From positions 2,262,501 through 2,326,500 of the forward strand of contig UGTZ01000001.1 in the NCBI GenBank assembly GCA_900455085.1: a stretch of 64,000 nucleotides of DNA. Direction: 5' to 3'. The stretch comes from Providencia rettgeri. GTDB lineage: Bacteria; Pseudomonadota; Gammaproteobacteria; Enterobacterales; Enterobacteriaceae. Shown piece by piece: positions 8,663 through 18,257 of this stretch (its first letter is position 1; each line of letters begins with the position of its first letter). The position numbers and the translations under genes are program-made. Under the pieces are notes generated by a model. That model did not search any database. It saw nothing but the letters and a program-made list of their open reading frames with translations, and had not been told where the DNA came from.

Positions 8663-9291
8663 TATTCGTCCCCACAGCGTGGATAATTCGATAATTGTTG
8701 TGGAATTTGTTGCATAAATACAGCAGTACGTTTAGTCGCATTGACGACTGCTCTGGGCGTAATTGTTGCTCCAGTAAACTGATCAAATTCACCACCGTCT
8801 TTTTTAACCGCCCATTTAGGGTCATTGTCAGAGGCTATTTTCTTACCGCTAAAATAAGTAATCCAATCAGATATTCGTGTCTCAATCTTGTCACCAAGCC
8901 CTGGTGTTTCATGATGTTCTGTTACACGAGTTCCCAATACTGTGCCGTTAAAATCGGCTCCAACTAATAAATGTATCGCGCCAGAGTAGCCGTCTAATGC
9001 CGTTGTTTCTAATGCCGCAGCAACGGGGTCGCCATTTTTACGGGCTAGATACAAACGCCTAGGTTGTTTGTTACCAAGTATGGCTTCATTAGTGACTAAA
9101 TAACACTCTTTTGCGAGTTCATTGTCATATAAATCACTTGGTATAACTTGGTCGAGTAATTTTTTCTGAACAATAGCGGCTTGTTCAGCAATAGTCTCTT
9201 TAGTTAACGTGTACACTGCAGCACTAAGCGCGGTCGTGCCTGCCGCAAAGATTGCTAACGTTACACCATGGCGTTTCATCGTGTTTAACAT
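8662..9291 (-). CDS. rsxG: Rsx/Rnf electron transport complex subunit G (covalent flavoprotein)
   Basis: Periplasm-facing flavoprotein of the Rsx complex. Start placed at ATG 9291 (MLNTMKRHGVTLA), which has AAGGA upstream and matches E. coli; an upstream extension to 9348 would run into rsxD. N-terminal membrane anchor (about 9-30), then the FMN-binding domain with TGATIT, where the final threonine of T-G-A-T carries phosphoester-linked FMN, and the highly conserved RVTEHHETPGLGDKIE. 209 residues. Confidence 0.95.
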   Translation of the reverse strand: MLNTMKRHGVTLAIFAAGTTALSAAVYTLTKETIAEQAAIVQKKLLDQVIPSDLYDNELAKECYLVTNEAILGNKQPRRLYLARKNGDPVAAALETTALDGYSGAIHLLVGADFNGTVLGTRVTEHHETPGLGDKIETRISDWITYFSGKKIASDNDPKWAVKKDGGEFDQFTGATITPRAVVNATKRTAVFMQQIPQQLSNYPRCGDE

Positions 9292-9301
9292 ACGGTTATC
9301 C

Positions 9302-10387
9302 TTACTTATGCCCATGGCCGTACGCACGAGGTTGCGTATAGTAATCAATTAATGGAACGGTAATATTGGCGAGTAACACGGCAAATGCGACAGCGTCAGG
9401 GTAACCACCGTAAACACGGATCACCCAAACAAGGAAACCAATGATCACACCAAAAATAATTCGTCCCTTAGGTGTTGTCGATGCGGTAACAGGGTCAGTG
9501 GCAATAAAAAATGCCCCTAGCATAGTGGCACCAGACAATAGATGAACCCATGGTGATGCATGCTGGCTATCATCAATTAAGTGGCTAACAATAGCTAAGA
9601 TTGCCAACGTACCTAAGAACGACACTGGGATGTGCCAGCTAATAATACGGCGCTGTAATAAGAACAAACCGCCAACTAAATAGCCAATATTTACCCATTG
9701 CCAACCAATACCGGCTAAGGAACCTTGCAAAATAGGTTGTTGTAATACTTCAGAAATAGAATGAGTCAGTAGGCCCGTTTTAAAGCTATCAAGTGGGGTT
9801 GCTTGGCTCATACCATCAATTCCCGTTCGTAGCTGCTCGAGAGTAATACCTGTTGGTGTATGGCCACTGAGAATAATTGATAGGCTATCAAGGGCTGAAA
9901 CCGACATATTCTGTAATTCATGCGGGGGTAGCCAGTTTGTCATATGAACAGGGAATGATATCAATAAAACAACATAGCCCACCATCGCGGGGTTAAAAGG
10001 GTTTTGTCCCAATCCACCATAACATTGTTTAGCAATCGTAATAGCAAAAAATGTCCCTAATACGATTAACCACCAAGGTGAGAGCGGTGGTAGGCTGATG
10101 GCTAATAATAAAGCAGTTACAATGGCTGAATTATCTTTTAGTACAGGAACTACAGGTTGTTTGCGTAAACGAATAGAAACCGCTTCTGTGATAACGGCTG
10201 TTAGCATCGCTAAAATAATTTGATATAAGGTGCCAACGCCAAAAAAATAAACTTGAGCCGCAATACCGGGTATTGCAGCTAAAAGTACCCAAAGCATGAC
10301 TAAGCTGGTGCTTTGTTTATTATGAGTAAATGGCGCGCTAGCAATTTTTAAACGGCGATTTTTCGCATCAATTGGCCTAAATTTCAT
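9302..10387 (-). CDS. rsxD: Rsx/Rnf electron transport complex subunit D
   Basis: Multi-spanning membrane subunit (361 residues, about nine to ten hydrophobic segments) carrying a covalent FMN. The flavin threonine is in GMSQATPLDSFKTG, equivalent to T187 of E. coli. Other conserved pieces are GGLGQNPFNPAMVGYVV, HLLSGATMLGAFFIATDPV and YGGYPDAVAFAVLLANI. The N-terminus has about ten extra residues (MKFRPIDAKNR) before the conserved IASAPFTHN. Ends 10 bp before the rsxG start. Confidence 0.95.
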   Translation of the reverse strand: MKFRPIDAKNRRLKIASAPFTHNKQSTSLVMLWVLLAAIPGIAAQVYFFGVGTLYQIILAMLTAVITEAVSIRLRKQPVVPVLKDNSAIVTALLLAISLPPLSPWWLIVLGTFFAITIAKQCYGGLGQNPFNPAMVGYVVLLISFPVHMTNWLPPHELQNMSVSALDSLSIILSGHTPTGITLEQLRTGIDGMSQATPLDSFKTGLLTHSISEVLQQPILQGSLAGIGWQWVNIGYLVGGLFLLQRRIISWHIPVSFLGTLAILAIVSHLIDDSQHASPWVHLLSGATMLGAFFIATDPVTASTTPKGRIIFGVIIGFLVWVIRVYGGYPDAVAFAVLLANITVPLIDYYTQPRAYGHGHK

Positions 10388-10398
10388 CTCGTTATCAC

Positions 10399-12877
10399 TT
10401 ACTCTGTAGTCGTTTGTTCATGTTGTTCATGTTGTTCATGTTGTTTTTGTGCTTGTTTCGCTTTTACTCGCGCGATTGCAGCGGCAACGGCAATTTTTCG
10501 AGGGTCGGTTTCCTCTTCAATGGGTTGTTCGGCAGCGGGAGTAAGCTCTTCTTGTGCGAGTTGTTCTGCTTGAGCGGCTTTTTTAGCTTTCGCACGCGCA
10601 ATAGCCGCAGCGACAGCCGCTTTACGTGGGTCAACTTCGGTATCCGCTACCGCATCAGCGACTGGCGGAGTGGCAGGTTGTTCTTGAGCGGCTTTTTTAG
10701 CTTTTGCACGCGCAATAGCCGCAGCGACAGCCGCTTTACGTGGGTCAATTTCGGTATTCGCTACCGCATCAGCGACTGGCGGAGTGGCAGGTTGTTCTTG
10801 AGCGGCTTTTTTAGCTTTTGCACGCGCAATAGCCGCAGCGATAGCCGCTTTACGTGGGTCAACTTCGGTATCCGCTACCGCATCAGCGACTGGCGGAGTG
10901 GCAGGTTGTTCTTGAGCGGCTTTTTTAGCTTTTGCACGCGCAATAGCCGCAGCGACAGCCGCTTTACGTGGGTCAATTTCGGTATTCGCTACCGCATCAG
11001 TGACTGGCGGAGTGGCAGGTTGCTCTTGAGCCGCTTTTTTAGCTTTCGCACGCGCAATAGCTGCAGCGACAGCCGCTTTACGTGGATCAACTTCGGTATT
11101 CGCTACCGCATCAGCGACTGGCGGCGTGGCAGGTTGCTCTTGAGCGGCTTTTTTAGCTTTGGCACGCGCAATAGCCGCAGCGACAGCATCTTTACGGGGA
11201 TCATCCGTTGCTGTTATATCAACAGTTTCTGTTTGTGCATTAGCCAGCTTTTCAGCTTGTTTAGCACGAGCTTGGGCTTTACGAGCTTCGCGAGCGGCGA
11301 TTACTGAACTATTGTCTGGGAGTTCACCGGAAACAATCTTAATGGGTTCCGCTGTCAGCGTTTGTTTGGCTTTAACTCGTGCTAAAGCCGCATTAACGGC
11401 ATCTTTATCTGCACTATCGACTTGCACAGCCGCTTTTTTATGGCGTTCTTCTCGTGCTTGTTTATCACGTTCCATACGCAACTGTTTTGCTTCAAAACGC
11501 AATTTTGCTTCAGCAGCACGGCGCTCTTCTTGAGCAATTTCACGAATTTCTGCTTTTTCTTGACGGTAATATTGTACTAACGGAATATTACTCGGGCACA
11601 CATAAGCACATGCACCACACTCTATGCAGTCAAATAAATTATGTTTTTGCGCTTTTTCGTGTTCATCTCCTTTACTGAACCAGTAAAGTTGCTGAGGTAG
11701 TAGCGCAGCAGGGCAGGCTTCAACACATAACCCACAACGAATACACGCTTCTTCTAGTGCTTTAGGCCCCATTTCTTCCATGGTAGGAACCAGTAAACAG
11801 TTACAAATTTTCACGACAGGAACATTTAAGTCGGGCAGGGTAAAGCCCATTAAAGGCCCTCCCATAATCACCATTTGTTCTGGTTCAGGGTTAAAACCTG
11901 ATTGCTGTAATAGATGTTTAACTGGAGTCCCTAAACGAGCCCAAAAATTACCCGGTTTGCTGATTGCTTCGCCTGTGACCGTGACTACTCGTTCGATTAA
12001 TGGCTGGCCATCGATAACCGCGCGTTTGATAGCAACCACAGTACCGAACGTTTTGCATTAACACGCCAATTTGTGAAGAACGCGCACCGGATGGCACTTC
12101 TTTTCCCGTTAAAATTTTTGTCAGCTGTTTAGCACCACCTGATGGGTACTTGGTTGGTATAACTCGAATGAATATTTGTTTGTCTTGCGAGGTGATTGCA
12201 TCTTTAAGTGCACGAATAGCTTCGGGTTTATTGTCTTCAATACCAATTAGTACCTGGTCTGGGTTCAATAAATGCTGTAAAACACGGCAGCCTTCAATAA
12301 CTTCCTGTGCATGTTCTTGCATTAATCTATCATCGGCTGTGATATAAGGTTCGCATTCAGCCGCATTAATAATTAATGTTTTAATTGCATCTTGACCACC
12401 TGCCAATTTTGATGCGGTTGGGAAACCAGCACCGCCGAGACCCGCAATACCCGCTTGTTCAATTTTCTGTAGTAATTCAGCGCGGGTTAATTGAACGTAG
12501 TTAGGCTCGGGGTATAAAGTACACCATGTATCTTGGCCATCGGATGCAATACGTACACACAACTCTTTTAAGCCAGAAGGATGCGCTGTCACCATGGGTT
12601 CAATCGCAGTGATAACCCCTGAAGTTGAAGCATGAACAGGCACAGTACGTCCAAGGCCTTTAGTTAAAGGCTGGCCTTTTAAAACGAAGTCACCGACTTG
12701 AACAATCAGCTCACCTTCAGGGCCTAAATGTTGTTGTAATGGGATAACCAGTTCATCAGGTATTGATGCAATACGCATTGGTGTTTGGCTTGATTGTAGC
12801 TTCATTTCAGGCGGATGGATCCCACCTTTGAAATCCCAAATATTATCTTTTTTCAACCAATTAAAGAGCTTAAGCAT
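10399..12877 (-). CDS. rsxC: Rsx/Rnf electron transport complex subunit C, frameshifted in this sequence
   Basis: NADH/flavin-binding subunit that feeds electrons into the Rsx complex. Start at ATG 12877 (MLKLFNWLKK), overlapping the rsxB stop. The N-terminal part has the NuoF-like nucleotide fold (GLGGAGFPTASKL, NAAECEPYITADDRL). The frame breaks near 12046-12048: a TT pair on the coding strand has one base too many, after which VVAIKRAVIDGQPL continues in another frame. The C-terminal part has two [4Fe-4S] motifs, CIRCGLCVEACP and CIECGACAYVCP, then a long charged tail with seven copies of a 38-residue repeat. One deletion restores the gene; sequencing error is likely because the operon is otherwise intact. 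Confidence 0.9.
10441..11202 (-). repeat. Tandem 114-bp repeats in the rsxC C-terminal tail
   Basis: Seven units, each beginning DPRK and containing AVAAAIARAKAKKAAQEQ; five are full 38-residue (114-bp) copies with nearly identical DNA, and the last two are diverged or partial. The repeated segment is alanine-, lysine- and arginine-rich and probably helical. E. coli RsxC has a similar but differently sized repetitive tail, so copy number is expected to vary between strains. Confidence 0.9.
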
Positions 12878-13484
12878 GAGTTTCACCCCTTGCTTTAGTT
12901 ACAAATGGTTCATTGGGTTCAACATTGATATTTTTGACTGGGATGGTGTTTAAATCCCATTTCCAATTGGCTGTGGTGGTTTTCACGGGAACAAGCTCAA
13001 TACAATCGGTAGGGCAAGGGGCTACACACAGGTCACATCCTGTGCACAAATCTTCAATAACGGTATGCATGGCGCGGGTTGCACCCACAATAGCATCAAC
13101 AGGGCAGGCTTGAATGCATTTAGTACAACCGATGCAGTTTTCTTCATCGATAATAGCAACTTTACGAACTGGATTTTGCGCGGCTTCACCACCATCGATT
13201 GGTTGGGGGTCAACATTAAGCAACTCAGCGATTTTTAGCATGACTTGCTCACCACCAGGGGCGCATTTGTTGATCATTTCCCCATTATTTGCAACCGCTT
13301 CAGCGTAAGGACGGCAGCCAGGGTAACTGCATTGACCGCACTGACTCTGAGGTAATATCGCTTCAACTTGTTCAACAATAGGATCAGCCTCAACTTTGAA
13401 TCGTAATGAGGCATACCCTAAAATCAGCCCAAAAATAAGGCCAAAAACGGCTAATATACCGATAGCAATCCATACAGACATCAT
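12870..13484 (-). CDS. rsxB: Rsx/Rnf electron transport complex subunit B (ferredoxin)
   Basis: Membrane-anchored iron-sulfur subunit, 204 residues. N-terminal hydrophobic anchor (2-25), a [4Fe-4S] four-cysteine motif CGQCSYPGCRPYAE plus a downstream CAPGG, and two ferredoxin motifs CIGCTKCIQACPVDAI and CTGCDLCVAPCPTDCI. The C-terminus is about a dozen residues longer than in E. coli. Start at ATG 13484 (or 13481) in a TAATG junction with rsxA; its stop overlaps the rsxC start by 8 bp. Confidence 0.96.
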   Translation of the reverse strand: MMSVWIAIGILAVFGLIFGLILGYASLRFKVEADPIVEQVEAILPQSQCGQCSYPGCRPYAEAVANNGEMINKCAPGGEQVMLKIAELLNVDPQPIDGGEAAQNPVRKVAIIDEENCIGCTKCIQACPVDAIVGATRAMHTVIEDLCTGCDLCVAPCPTDCIELVPVKTTTANWKWDLNTIPVKNINVEPNEPFVTKARGETHA

Positions 13485-14065
13485 TAGAATTTCACCAAAC
13501 CACTAAAGCCCATAAACGCGAGAGACATCAAGCCAGCAGTAATTAACCCAATTGACGAGCCCTTAAAAGGAGCAGGAACATTGGCAACAGCTAAACGTTC
13601 GCGAATAGCGGCAAATAACACCATCACTAATGAAAAACCCACAGCAGCGCCAAAACCATACACGGCAGACTGCATAAAAGTATGAGACATATTAATATTT
13701 AATAAGGCAACACCAAGAACCGCGCAGTTGGTGGTAATTAAAGGCAGAAAAATACCAAGTAAACGGTAAAGCGTTGGACTCGTTTTCCTCACCACCATTT
13801 CAGTAAACTGTACAACGACAGCAATCGCTAAAATAAAACTTAGCGTTCGCAAATATATGAGGTCGAGAGGAATGAGGATGAGAGTGTCAATCAACCAAGA
13901 ACTGATTGACGCTAATGTCATAACAAACGTCGTTGCTAAGCCCATTCCAATGGCGGGTTCGAGTTTTTTTGAGACGCCCATAAAAGGGCATAAGCCTAGG
14001 AATTTAACGAGAACGAAGTTGTTAACCAGTACTGTTCCAACAAAGAGTAATAGATAATCAGTCAT
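13484..14065 (-). CDS. rsxA: Rsx/Rnf electron transport complex subunit A
   Basis: First gene of rsxABCDGE-nth. The 193-residue membrane protein has six predicted segments and the conserved NNFVLVKFLGLCPFMGVSKK and LPLITTNCAVLGVALLN; the latter is homologous to the RsxE motif, reflecting an RsxA/RsxE inverted-topology pair. The 84 bp between rsxA and ydgK contain the operon's likely promoter, but I saw no SoxR-type or FNR-type box there. Confidence 0.97.
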   Translation of the reverse strand: MTDYLLLFVGTVLVNNFVLVKFLGLCPFMGVSKKLEPAIGMGLATTFVMTLASISSWLIDTLILIPLDLIYLRTLSFILAIAVVVQFTEMVVRKTSPTLYRLLGIFLPLITTNCAVLGVALLNINMSHTFMQSAVYGFGAAVGFSLVMVLFAAIRERLAVANVPAPFKGSSIGLITAGLMSLAFMGFSGLVKF

Positions 14066-14149
14066 GCTATTGCCTGAAATGAAAAAAGAACAAAAACTGA
14101 CCGAAGCCAGTTAAACTATCATTATGATATCAAGCAATTTATGTGATGC

Positions 14150-14596
14150 TTATCGATCTTGTGTGAAAGTCATTTTTACACGTTGGGACCGTTTTAAATA
14201 AGGGACAAAGAAACCTGCACCAATTAAAGGCCACGCTAAGACTTGCAAAGCAGTTTCATCATCAATAGGTGAAAATGCGAAGGTTTTTATACCTAACAAT
14301 AATAAAATCATTAACCAAATAATAAAGCGGCGAGGGAAATGTTTTGAACGAGAAAACATGAGTTGCAACACATGGATACTGAAAATAGTCATCCCAATAG
14401 TAATCACGAATGACAGATACCATGCGGCAGGAATAAAGCTTGTCCAATGGTCAACAGTCGTGACAATCTCATAAAACTTAATGCAATACATGACAGTCAT
14501 ACTGCAAACAGCTAAAAAGGTTAATAACAAATAGATTGCTGGAACTAATAACCAGCCAGTGATGCGGTTAGCGTCATAAACTGAAGTCATAATCAA
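14150..14596 (-). CDS. ydgK: DUF2569 inner-membrane protein YdgK
   Basis: Predicted polytopic membrane protein of 148 residues with four hydrophobic segments (about 12-35, 50-75, 86-105, 115-135) and a short basic C-terminal tail. Function unknown. E. coli ydgK also lies directly upstream of rsxA, on the same strand. Divergent from ydgJ. Confidence 0.8.
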   Translation of the reverse strand: MIMTSVYDANRITGWLLVPAIYLLLTFLAVCSMTVMYCIKFYEIVTTVDHWTSFIPAAWYLSFVITIGMTIFSIHVLQLMFSRSKHFPRRFIIWLMILLLLGIKTFAFSPIDDETALQVLAWPLIGAGFFVPYLKRSQRVKMTFTQDR

Positions 14597-14718
14597 TAAA
14601 ACCCATTTTGGCGAAGTCGCTGGACAATTTACAATCCTATCATAGATTTATTTGCCATTTCATTCCTTCTGATGGTACTTTTTATCTCCACCTGTGTTTA
14701 TCGTTGTATGAGGTCTAA

Positions 14719-15762
14719 ATGTCTAAACCAATTAAAGTTGCGATCGTCGGATATGGCTATGCTAGCAAAACATTTCATGCTCCCTTCCTTGGCATTTTAG
14801 AAGGGTATGATTTAACAACGATTTCTAGCAGTGACCCGAGTAAGGTTAAGGCTGATTGGCCAAATGTTCATGTTGCCGCCTCTCCGGAAGCTATTTTTGC
14901 TGATAAAGATATCGAACTCGTCGTTATTCCTACGCCTAATGATACTCATTTTCCTCTCGCACAAGCGGCATTAGCAGCGGGAAAACACGTTGTTGTTGAT
15001 AAACCATTTACATTAGATGTCTCACAAGCTGAACAATTGAAACAACAAGCGGAGCAAGCTGGAAAATTACTGTCGGTTTATCATAACCGCCGTTGGGACT
15101 CCGGTTTTTTAACCGTTAAAAAAATCTTAGAAGAAGGTAAGCTTGGGGATATTAAATACTACGAATCACATTTTGACCGTTATCGCCCGTTAGTTAGGCA
15201 ACGCTGGCGTGAAGCGGATATTCCCGGAGCCGGTATTTGGTATGACCTAGGTCCGCATTTATTAGACCAAGTCTTACAATATTTTGGTAGGCCGTTAGGG
15301 ATCAACGTTGATCTTGCCATGATCCGTCCTAATGCACAGGCAGTGGATTACTTTCATGCCATTTTGCAATATGCTGATAAAAAAGTGGTATTACATGCTA
15401 CAACATTAGCCGCTGCACCAACACCGATATATGTTATTCATGGTATGAATGGTAGCTATGTTAAATATGGTTTAGACACCCAAGAAGACAGCTTAAAGAG
15501 CGGCCAACGTCCAGAAGGGGCTGATTGGGGAATTGATACCAATATGGGTAATGTGACGCTGTCACAAGGTGATGAGCTTATAACTCAATCTTGGCCAAAC
15601 CAACGCGGAAATTATGGTGGTTATTATCAAGGGATATATGATGCGATTCGCCATGGTAAACCAAATCCTGTCACCCCGAGCGAAGCGATAGATATTATGA
15701 AACTTATTGAAGCAGGTATACGTTCGGTAAAAGAAAAACGGACTATCGAAGAAATATTTTAA
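14719..15762 (+). CDS. ydgJ: Gfo/Idh/MocA-family NAD(P)-dependent oxidoreductase YdgJ
   Basis: Predicted sugar or polyol dehydrogenase; substrate unknown. The 347-residue protein has an N-terminal Rossmann fold (KVAIVGYGYASKTFHAPFL), the family motif KHVVVDKPFTLD with the catalytic lysine, and the C-terminal substrate domain with GIWYDLGPHLLDQ. It is close in length to E. coli YdgJ, which also neighbours add and ydgK. Followed by a hairpin at 15783-15807. Confidence 0.9.
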   Translation: MSKPIKVAIVGYGYASKTFHAPFLGILEGYDLTTISSSDPSKVKADWPNVHVAASPEAIFADKDIELVVIPTPNDTHFPLAQAALAAGKHVVVDKPFTLDVSQAEQLKQQAEQAGKLLSVYHNRRWDSGFLTVKKILEEGKLGDIKYYESHFDRYRPLVRQRWREADIPGAGIWYDLGPHLLDQVLQYFGRPLGINVDLAMIRPNAQAVDYFHAILQYADKKVVLHATTLAAAPTPIYVIHGMNGSYVKYGLDTQEDSLKSGQRPEGADWGIDTNMGNVTLSQGDELITQSWPNQRGNYGGYYQGIYDAIRHGKPNPVTPSEAIDIMKLIEAGIRSVKEKRTIEEIF

Positions 15763-15782
15763 CGTCATCAACGCTCACTATA

Positions 15783-15807
15783 AGGCCAGTTAACATAACT
15801 GGCTTTT
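15783..15807 (+). terminator. Terminator after ydgJ
   Basis: AAGGCCAGTT / AACTGGCTTTT hairpin (arms near 15783-15790 and 15798-15807) with a short loop. It ends only a few bases before the next gene's first ATG, so it lies in the next gene's leader or that gene starts at a later codon. Confidence 0.65.
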
Positions 15808-15810
15808 ATT

Positions 15811-16797
15811 ATGGATAATCGAATGAATTTGCTAGCTAAACTGAGAATAGACCCATTTTTACTTATCATGATTGGTGTTGTCATTCTAGCCAGTCTTTTT
15901 CCTTGTGAAGGTGACATAAAAACGGGGTTTCAATATTTAACTACTGCTGCAATTGCATTGCTGTTCTTTATGCATGGAGCCAAGTTATCTCGTGAATCAA
16001 TCATGGCGGGGATAGGGCACTGGCGTCTACATCTCCTGGTTTTTGCGAGTACATTTATTGTATTTCCTATTGTAGGATTAGGACTCGCGGTGATTGTACC
16101 TAAATGGATGTCACCGACGGTATATATGGGCTTTTTATACCTATGTGCTTTACCTGCAACCGTACAATCAGCAATTGCGTTCACATCAGTGGCCGGTGGG
16201 AATATTGCCGCAGCTATTTGTAGTGCATCGGCGTCGAGTATTCTTGGGGTTTTTCTTTCGCCAATCTTAGTTGGCTTATTGATGGATGCTGATGGTAGCC
16301 AAGCCATGGATACACTCAATGCGATAGGCTCCATCTTAATGCAATTAATGCTACCCTTTGTCGTGGGGCATTTATCTCGACCATTGATTGCCAATTGGAT
16401 TAACCGTAATCGTAAGTTAGTGAATATGACTGACCGGTCTTCAATATTGTTAGTGGTTTACGTGGCATTTAGTGAAGCCGTTGTAGAGGGGATTTGGCAG
16501 AAAATAGATGCATTTTCACTCTTGATGATAGTGGTTGTTACATGCGTTATTTTATTTATTGTCATTGTGTTTAATACGTTAGCTGCGCGGCTGTTAGGTT
16601 TTAGCAAAGAAGATGAAATTACCATCGTTTTCTGTGGCTCGAAAAAGAGTTTAGCGAATGGCGTACCCATGGCGAATGTGTTGTTTCCTGCTGCGACAGT
16701 AGGGGTTATTTTATTGCCATTGATGATCTTTCACCAAATACAACTGATGGTCAGCGCTGTACTTGCTCAGCGTTATGCTAAGCGATTATCAACCTAA
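15811..16797 (+). CDS. Bile acid:sodium symporter family transporter, YfeH-like
   Basis: Inner-membrane transporter of the SBF/BASS superfamily, about ten membrane segments over 328 residues. Conserved features include LLFFMHGAKLSRESI, the crossing motif around CALPATVQSAIAFTSVAGGN and CGSKKSLANGVPMANVLF. It most resembles E. coli YfeH; the substrate is not known. The first ATG (15811) has no Shine-Dalgarno and follows a terminator hairpin directly, so ATG 15823 (MNLLAKLRIDPF) may be the real start. Confidence 0.85.
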   Translation: MDNRMNLLAKLRIDPFLLIMIGVVILASLFPCEGDIKTGFQYLTTAAIALLFFMHGAKLSRESIMAGIGHWRLHLLVFASTFIVFPIVGLGLAVIVPKWMSPTVYMGFLYLCALPATVQSAIAFTSVAGGNIAAAICSASASSILGVFLSPILVGLLMDADGSQAMDTLNAIGSILMQLMLPFVVGHLSRPLIANWINRNRKLVNMTDRSSILLVVYVAFSEAVVEGIWQKIDAFSLLMIVVVTCVILFIVIVFNTLAARLLGFSKEDEITIVFCGSKKSLANGVPMANVLFPAATVGVILLPLMIFHQIQLMVSAVLAQRYAKRLST

Positions 16798-16859
16798 GAT
16801 TGAGGGGGGGGGGATTTACCCCCTATGTTTGTCATATTGATTTATAGGTCACCTTTAGT

Positions 16860-16875
16860 TTAGTTACAACATACA
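16860..16875 (-). promoter_or_regulatory. Ter replication-arrest site (Tus binding)
   Basis: Minus strand reads TGTATGTTGTAACTAA, matching the E. coli Ter consensus AGNATGTTGTAACTAA at all but the first base, including the G of the GC(6) pair at the blocking face. It lies in the 264-bp gap between the YfeH-like gene and add. That gap otherwise holds a ten-G tract (16804-16813) with a downstream CCCCC that can form a terminator-like hairpin, and AT-rich DNA. Orientation is the same as the tus-proximal site; forks moving toward lower coordinates should be blocked. Confidence 0.85.
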
Positions 16876-17027
16876 ATATAATTAATAATGTATACATTAA
16901 CAATTGTGTATCTAAGCTAAGTTCAGTTGGCCAACTAGAGGAAGGGGCAGGTTGATTAACGGTGCCAGTCTATTAGTTTACAGCGTAGAACTAGCTATAT
17001 GGAGTAACTTGAGTGTTAAATTTAAGA

Positions 17028-17047
17028 GGGCATTAAAACTAATGCCC
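17028..17047 (-). terminator. Terminator after add
   Basis: Perfect GGGCATTA / TAATGCCC stem (17028-17035, 17040-17047) with a 4-nt loop, 15 bp beyond the add stop codon and followed on the minus strand by an AT-rich stretch. Confidence 0.65.
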
Positions 17048-17061
17048 TTAATATATCTAAA

Positions 17062-18063
17062 TTAGCGGGTAGTGACTTTATCTAAGAGCATTTTTTTCTC
17101 ACTATCCGATAAAAATGCCATACTCAGACCATTTCGTTGTGCTTGTTCTATTTCTGCTGCCGTTAAACCGGCTTGTGGGGCAGCCACTTCATATTCATGC
17201 CGTAACTCAATCCCTTGAACTGCAGGGTCATCTGTATTAATTGAAGCCAGAACACCTTGTTGTAAAAAGTTTTTTAATGGGTGTTGAGCTAAAGATGGAA
17301 CTGTACTTGTTTGAATATTTGACGTTAAACAGCTTTCCATGCCAATTTGATGTTTTACTAAATACTCAATTAGAGTAGGATCTTCTATTGCTTTAACGCC
17401 ATGACCAATTCGTTGTGCGCCTAATACCTTAATAGCATGCCAAATACTGTCTGCTCCAGCTGCTTCACCTGCATGAACAGTAATATTTAACCCAGTATCT
17501 CTAGCTTTAATAAAATGTGACTCAAAGAGCTCTCCAGGGAATCCGAGCTCATCTCCCGCTAAATCTAATGCGCATAAATGATCTCGATGCGCTAATAATC
17601 CTTGCAGCTCAGTTGTACAGGCTTGTTGGCCAAAAGTGCGGCTTAAAATACCAATTAGATTAATTTTAATATCAAATTGTTGGCACCCTGCACGTACACC
17701 ATCAACAATGGCTTCAACGACACCTTCAACAGGCAATTGGTGTTTCATCGCCATATAATAAGGGGAAAAGCGCAGCTCTGCGTAATCAATACCTGCATTA
17801 AAGGCATCTTCAACATTTTCAAATGCCACGCGGCGACAGGCATCTAAGTTTGCTAAAACAGCGACCCCCCAATCAAGTTTTGCTAAGAAACCGACTAAGT
17901 CAGCTTCTTGTCCTATAATTTGAACATGAGGGCGTAATGCTTCAAGCTCTGAAGCAGGTAATTGAATATGGTGTTGCTCTGCTAAGGAGAGAATTGTTTC
18001 TGGACGGATGTTGCCATCAAGATGGCGGTGTAAATCGGTTAAAGGTAAATGTGTTTTAATCAC
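17062..18063 (-). CDS. add: Adenosine deaminase
   Basis: Zinc hydrolase that deaminates adenosine and deoxyadenosine to inosine in purine salvage. The 333 residues equal E. coli Add in length. Visible metal and catalytic motifs: LHRHLDGN (H12, H14), NITVHAGEA, GHGVKAIED and the NTDDPAVQG aspartate pair. Its leader contains a consensus CRP site at 18167-18188, about 110-125 bp upstream of the start codon, suggesting cAMP-CRP control. Confidence 0.97.
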   Translation of the reverse strand: MIKTHLPLTDLHRHLDGNIRPETILSLAEQHHIQLPASELEALRPHVQIIGQEADLVGFLAKLDWGVAVLANLDACRRVAFENVEDAFNAGIDYAELRFSPYYMAMKHQLPVEGVVEAIVDGVRAGCQQFDIKINLIGILSRTFGQQACTTELQGLLAHRDHLCALDLAGDELGFPGELFESHFIKARDTGLNITVHAGEAAGADSIWHAIKVLGAQRIGHGVKAIEDPTLIEYLVKHQIGMESCLTSNIQTSTVPSLAQHPLKNFLQQGVLASINTDDPAVQGIELRHEYEVAAPQAGLTAAEIEQAQRNGLSMAFLSDSEKKMLLDKVTTR

Positions 18064-18166
18064 GGAATGATCCTTTATCTATTTTCTATCCTCATTTTGG
18101 CTTTTATTTCGCTAAAGGCAATTGCAAATCACGAAAAATGTGAAACGCGATCACTAATTACATTGC

Positions 18167-18188
18167 AAATGTGATTAATGTCACATTT
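18167..18188. promoter_or_regulatory. CRP binding site upstream of add
   Basis: AAATGTGA-TTAATG-TCACATTT, a perfect TGTGA-N6-TCACA palindrome extended by three matching bases on each side. It lies between add and the ydgA terminator, so add is the only likely target. CRP binding is inferred from the match. Confidence 0.8.
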
Positions 18189-18206
18189 GTTTTGCGATGC
18201 AAATAA

Positions 18207-18234
18207 AAAAGCCAGCTAATATTAACTGGCTTTT
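18207..18234 (-). terminator. Terminator after ydgA
   Basis: AAAAGCCAG / CTGGCTTTT stem with the inner self-complementary TAATATTA in the loop; poly-T follows on the minus strand. It lies 24 bp beyond the ydgA stop. Confidence 0.75.
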
Positions 18235-18257
18235 GTGATTAAATTATATCAATTAGA

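Noticed and set aside
10441..11202. Regular repeats resembling a CRISPR-like array
   Set aside because: Period is 114 bp, divisible by three, with no distinct spacers, and it encodes the RsxC tail in frame.
10414..11307. Long plus-strand open frame (297 codons) opposite the rsxC repeats
   Set aside because: It is the antisense image of the 114-bp coding repeats, has biased composition and no homology or ribosome site.
16804..16813. Ten-G tract as a phase-variable switch
   Set aside because: It lies after a stop codon and can pair with a nearby CCCCC as a terminator; it is not in a coding sequence or an evident promoter.
18137..18155. A second CRP site, TGTGAAACGCGATCACT
   Set aside because: The half-sites are 7 bp apart instead of 6 and the right half is imperfect.
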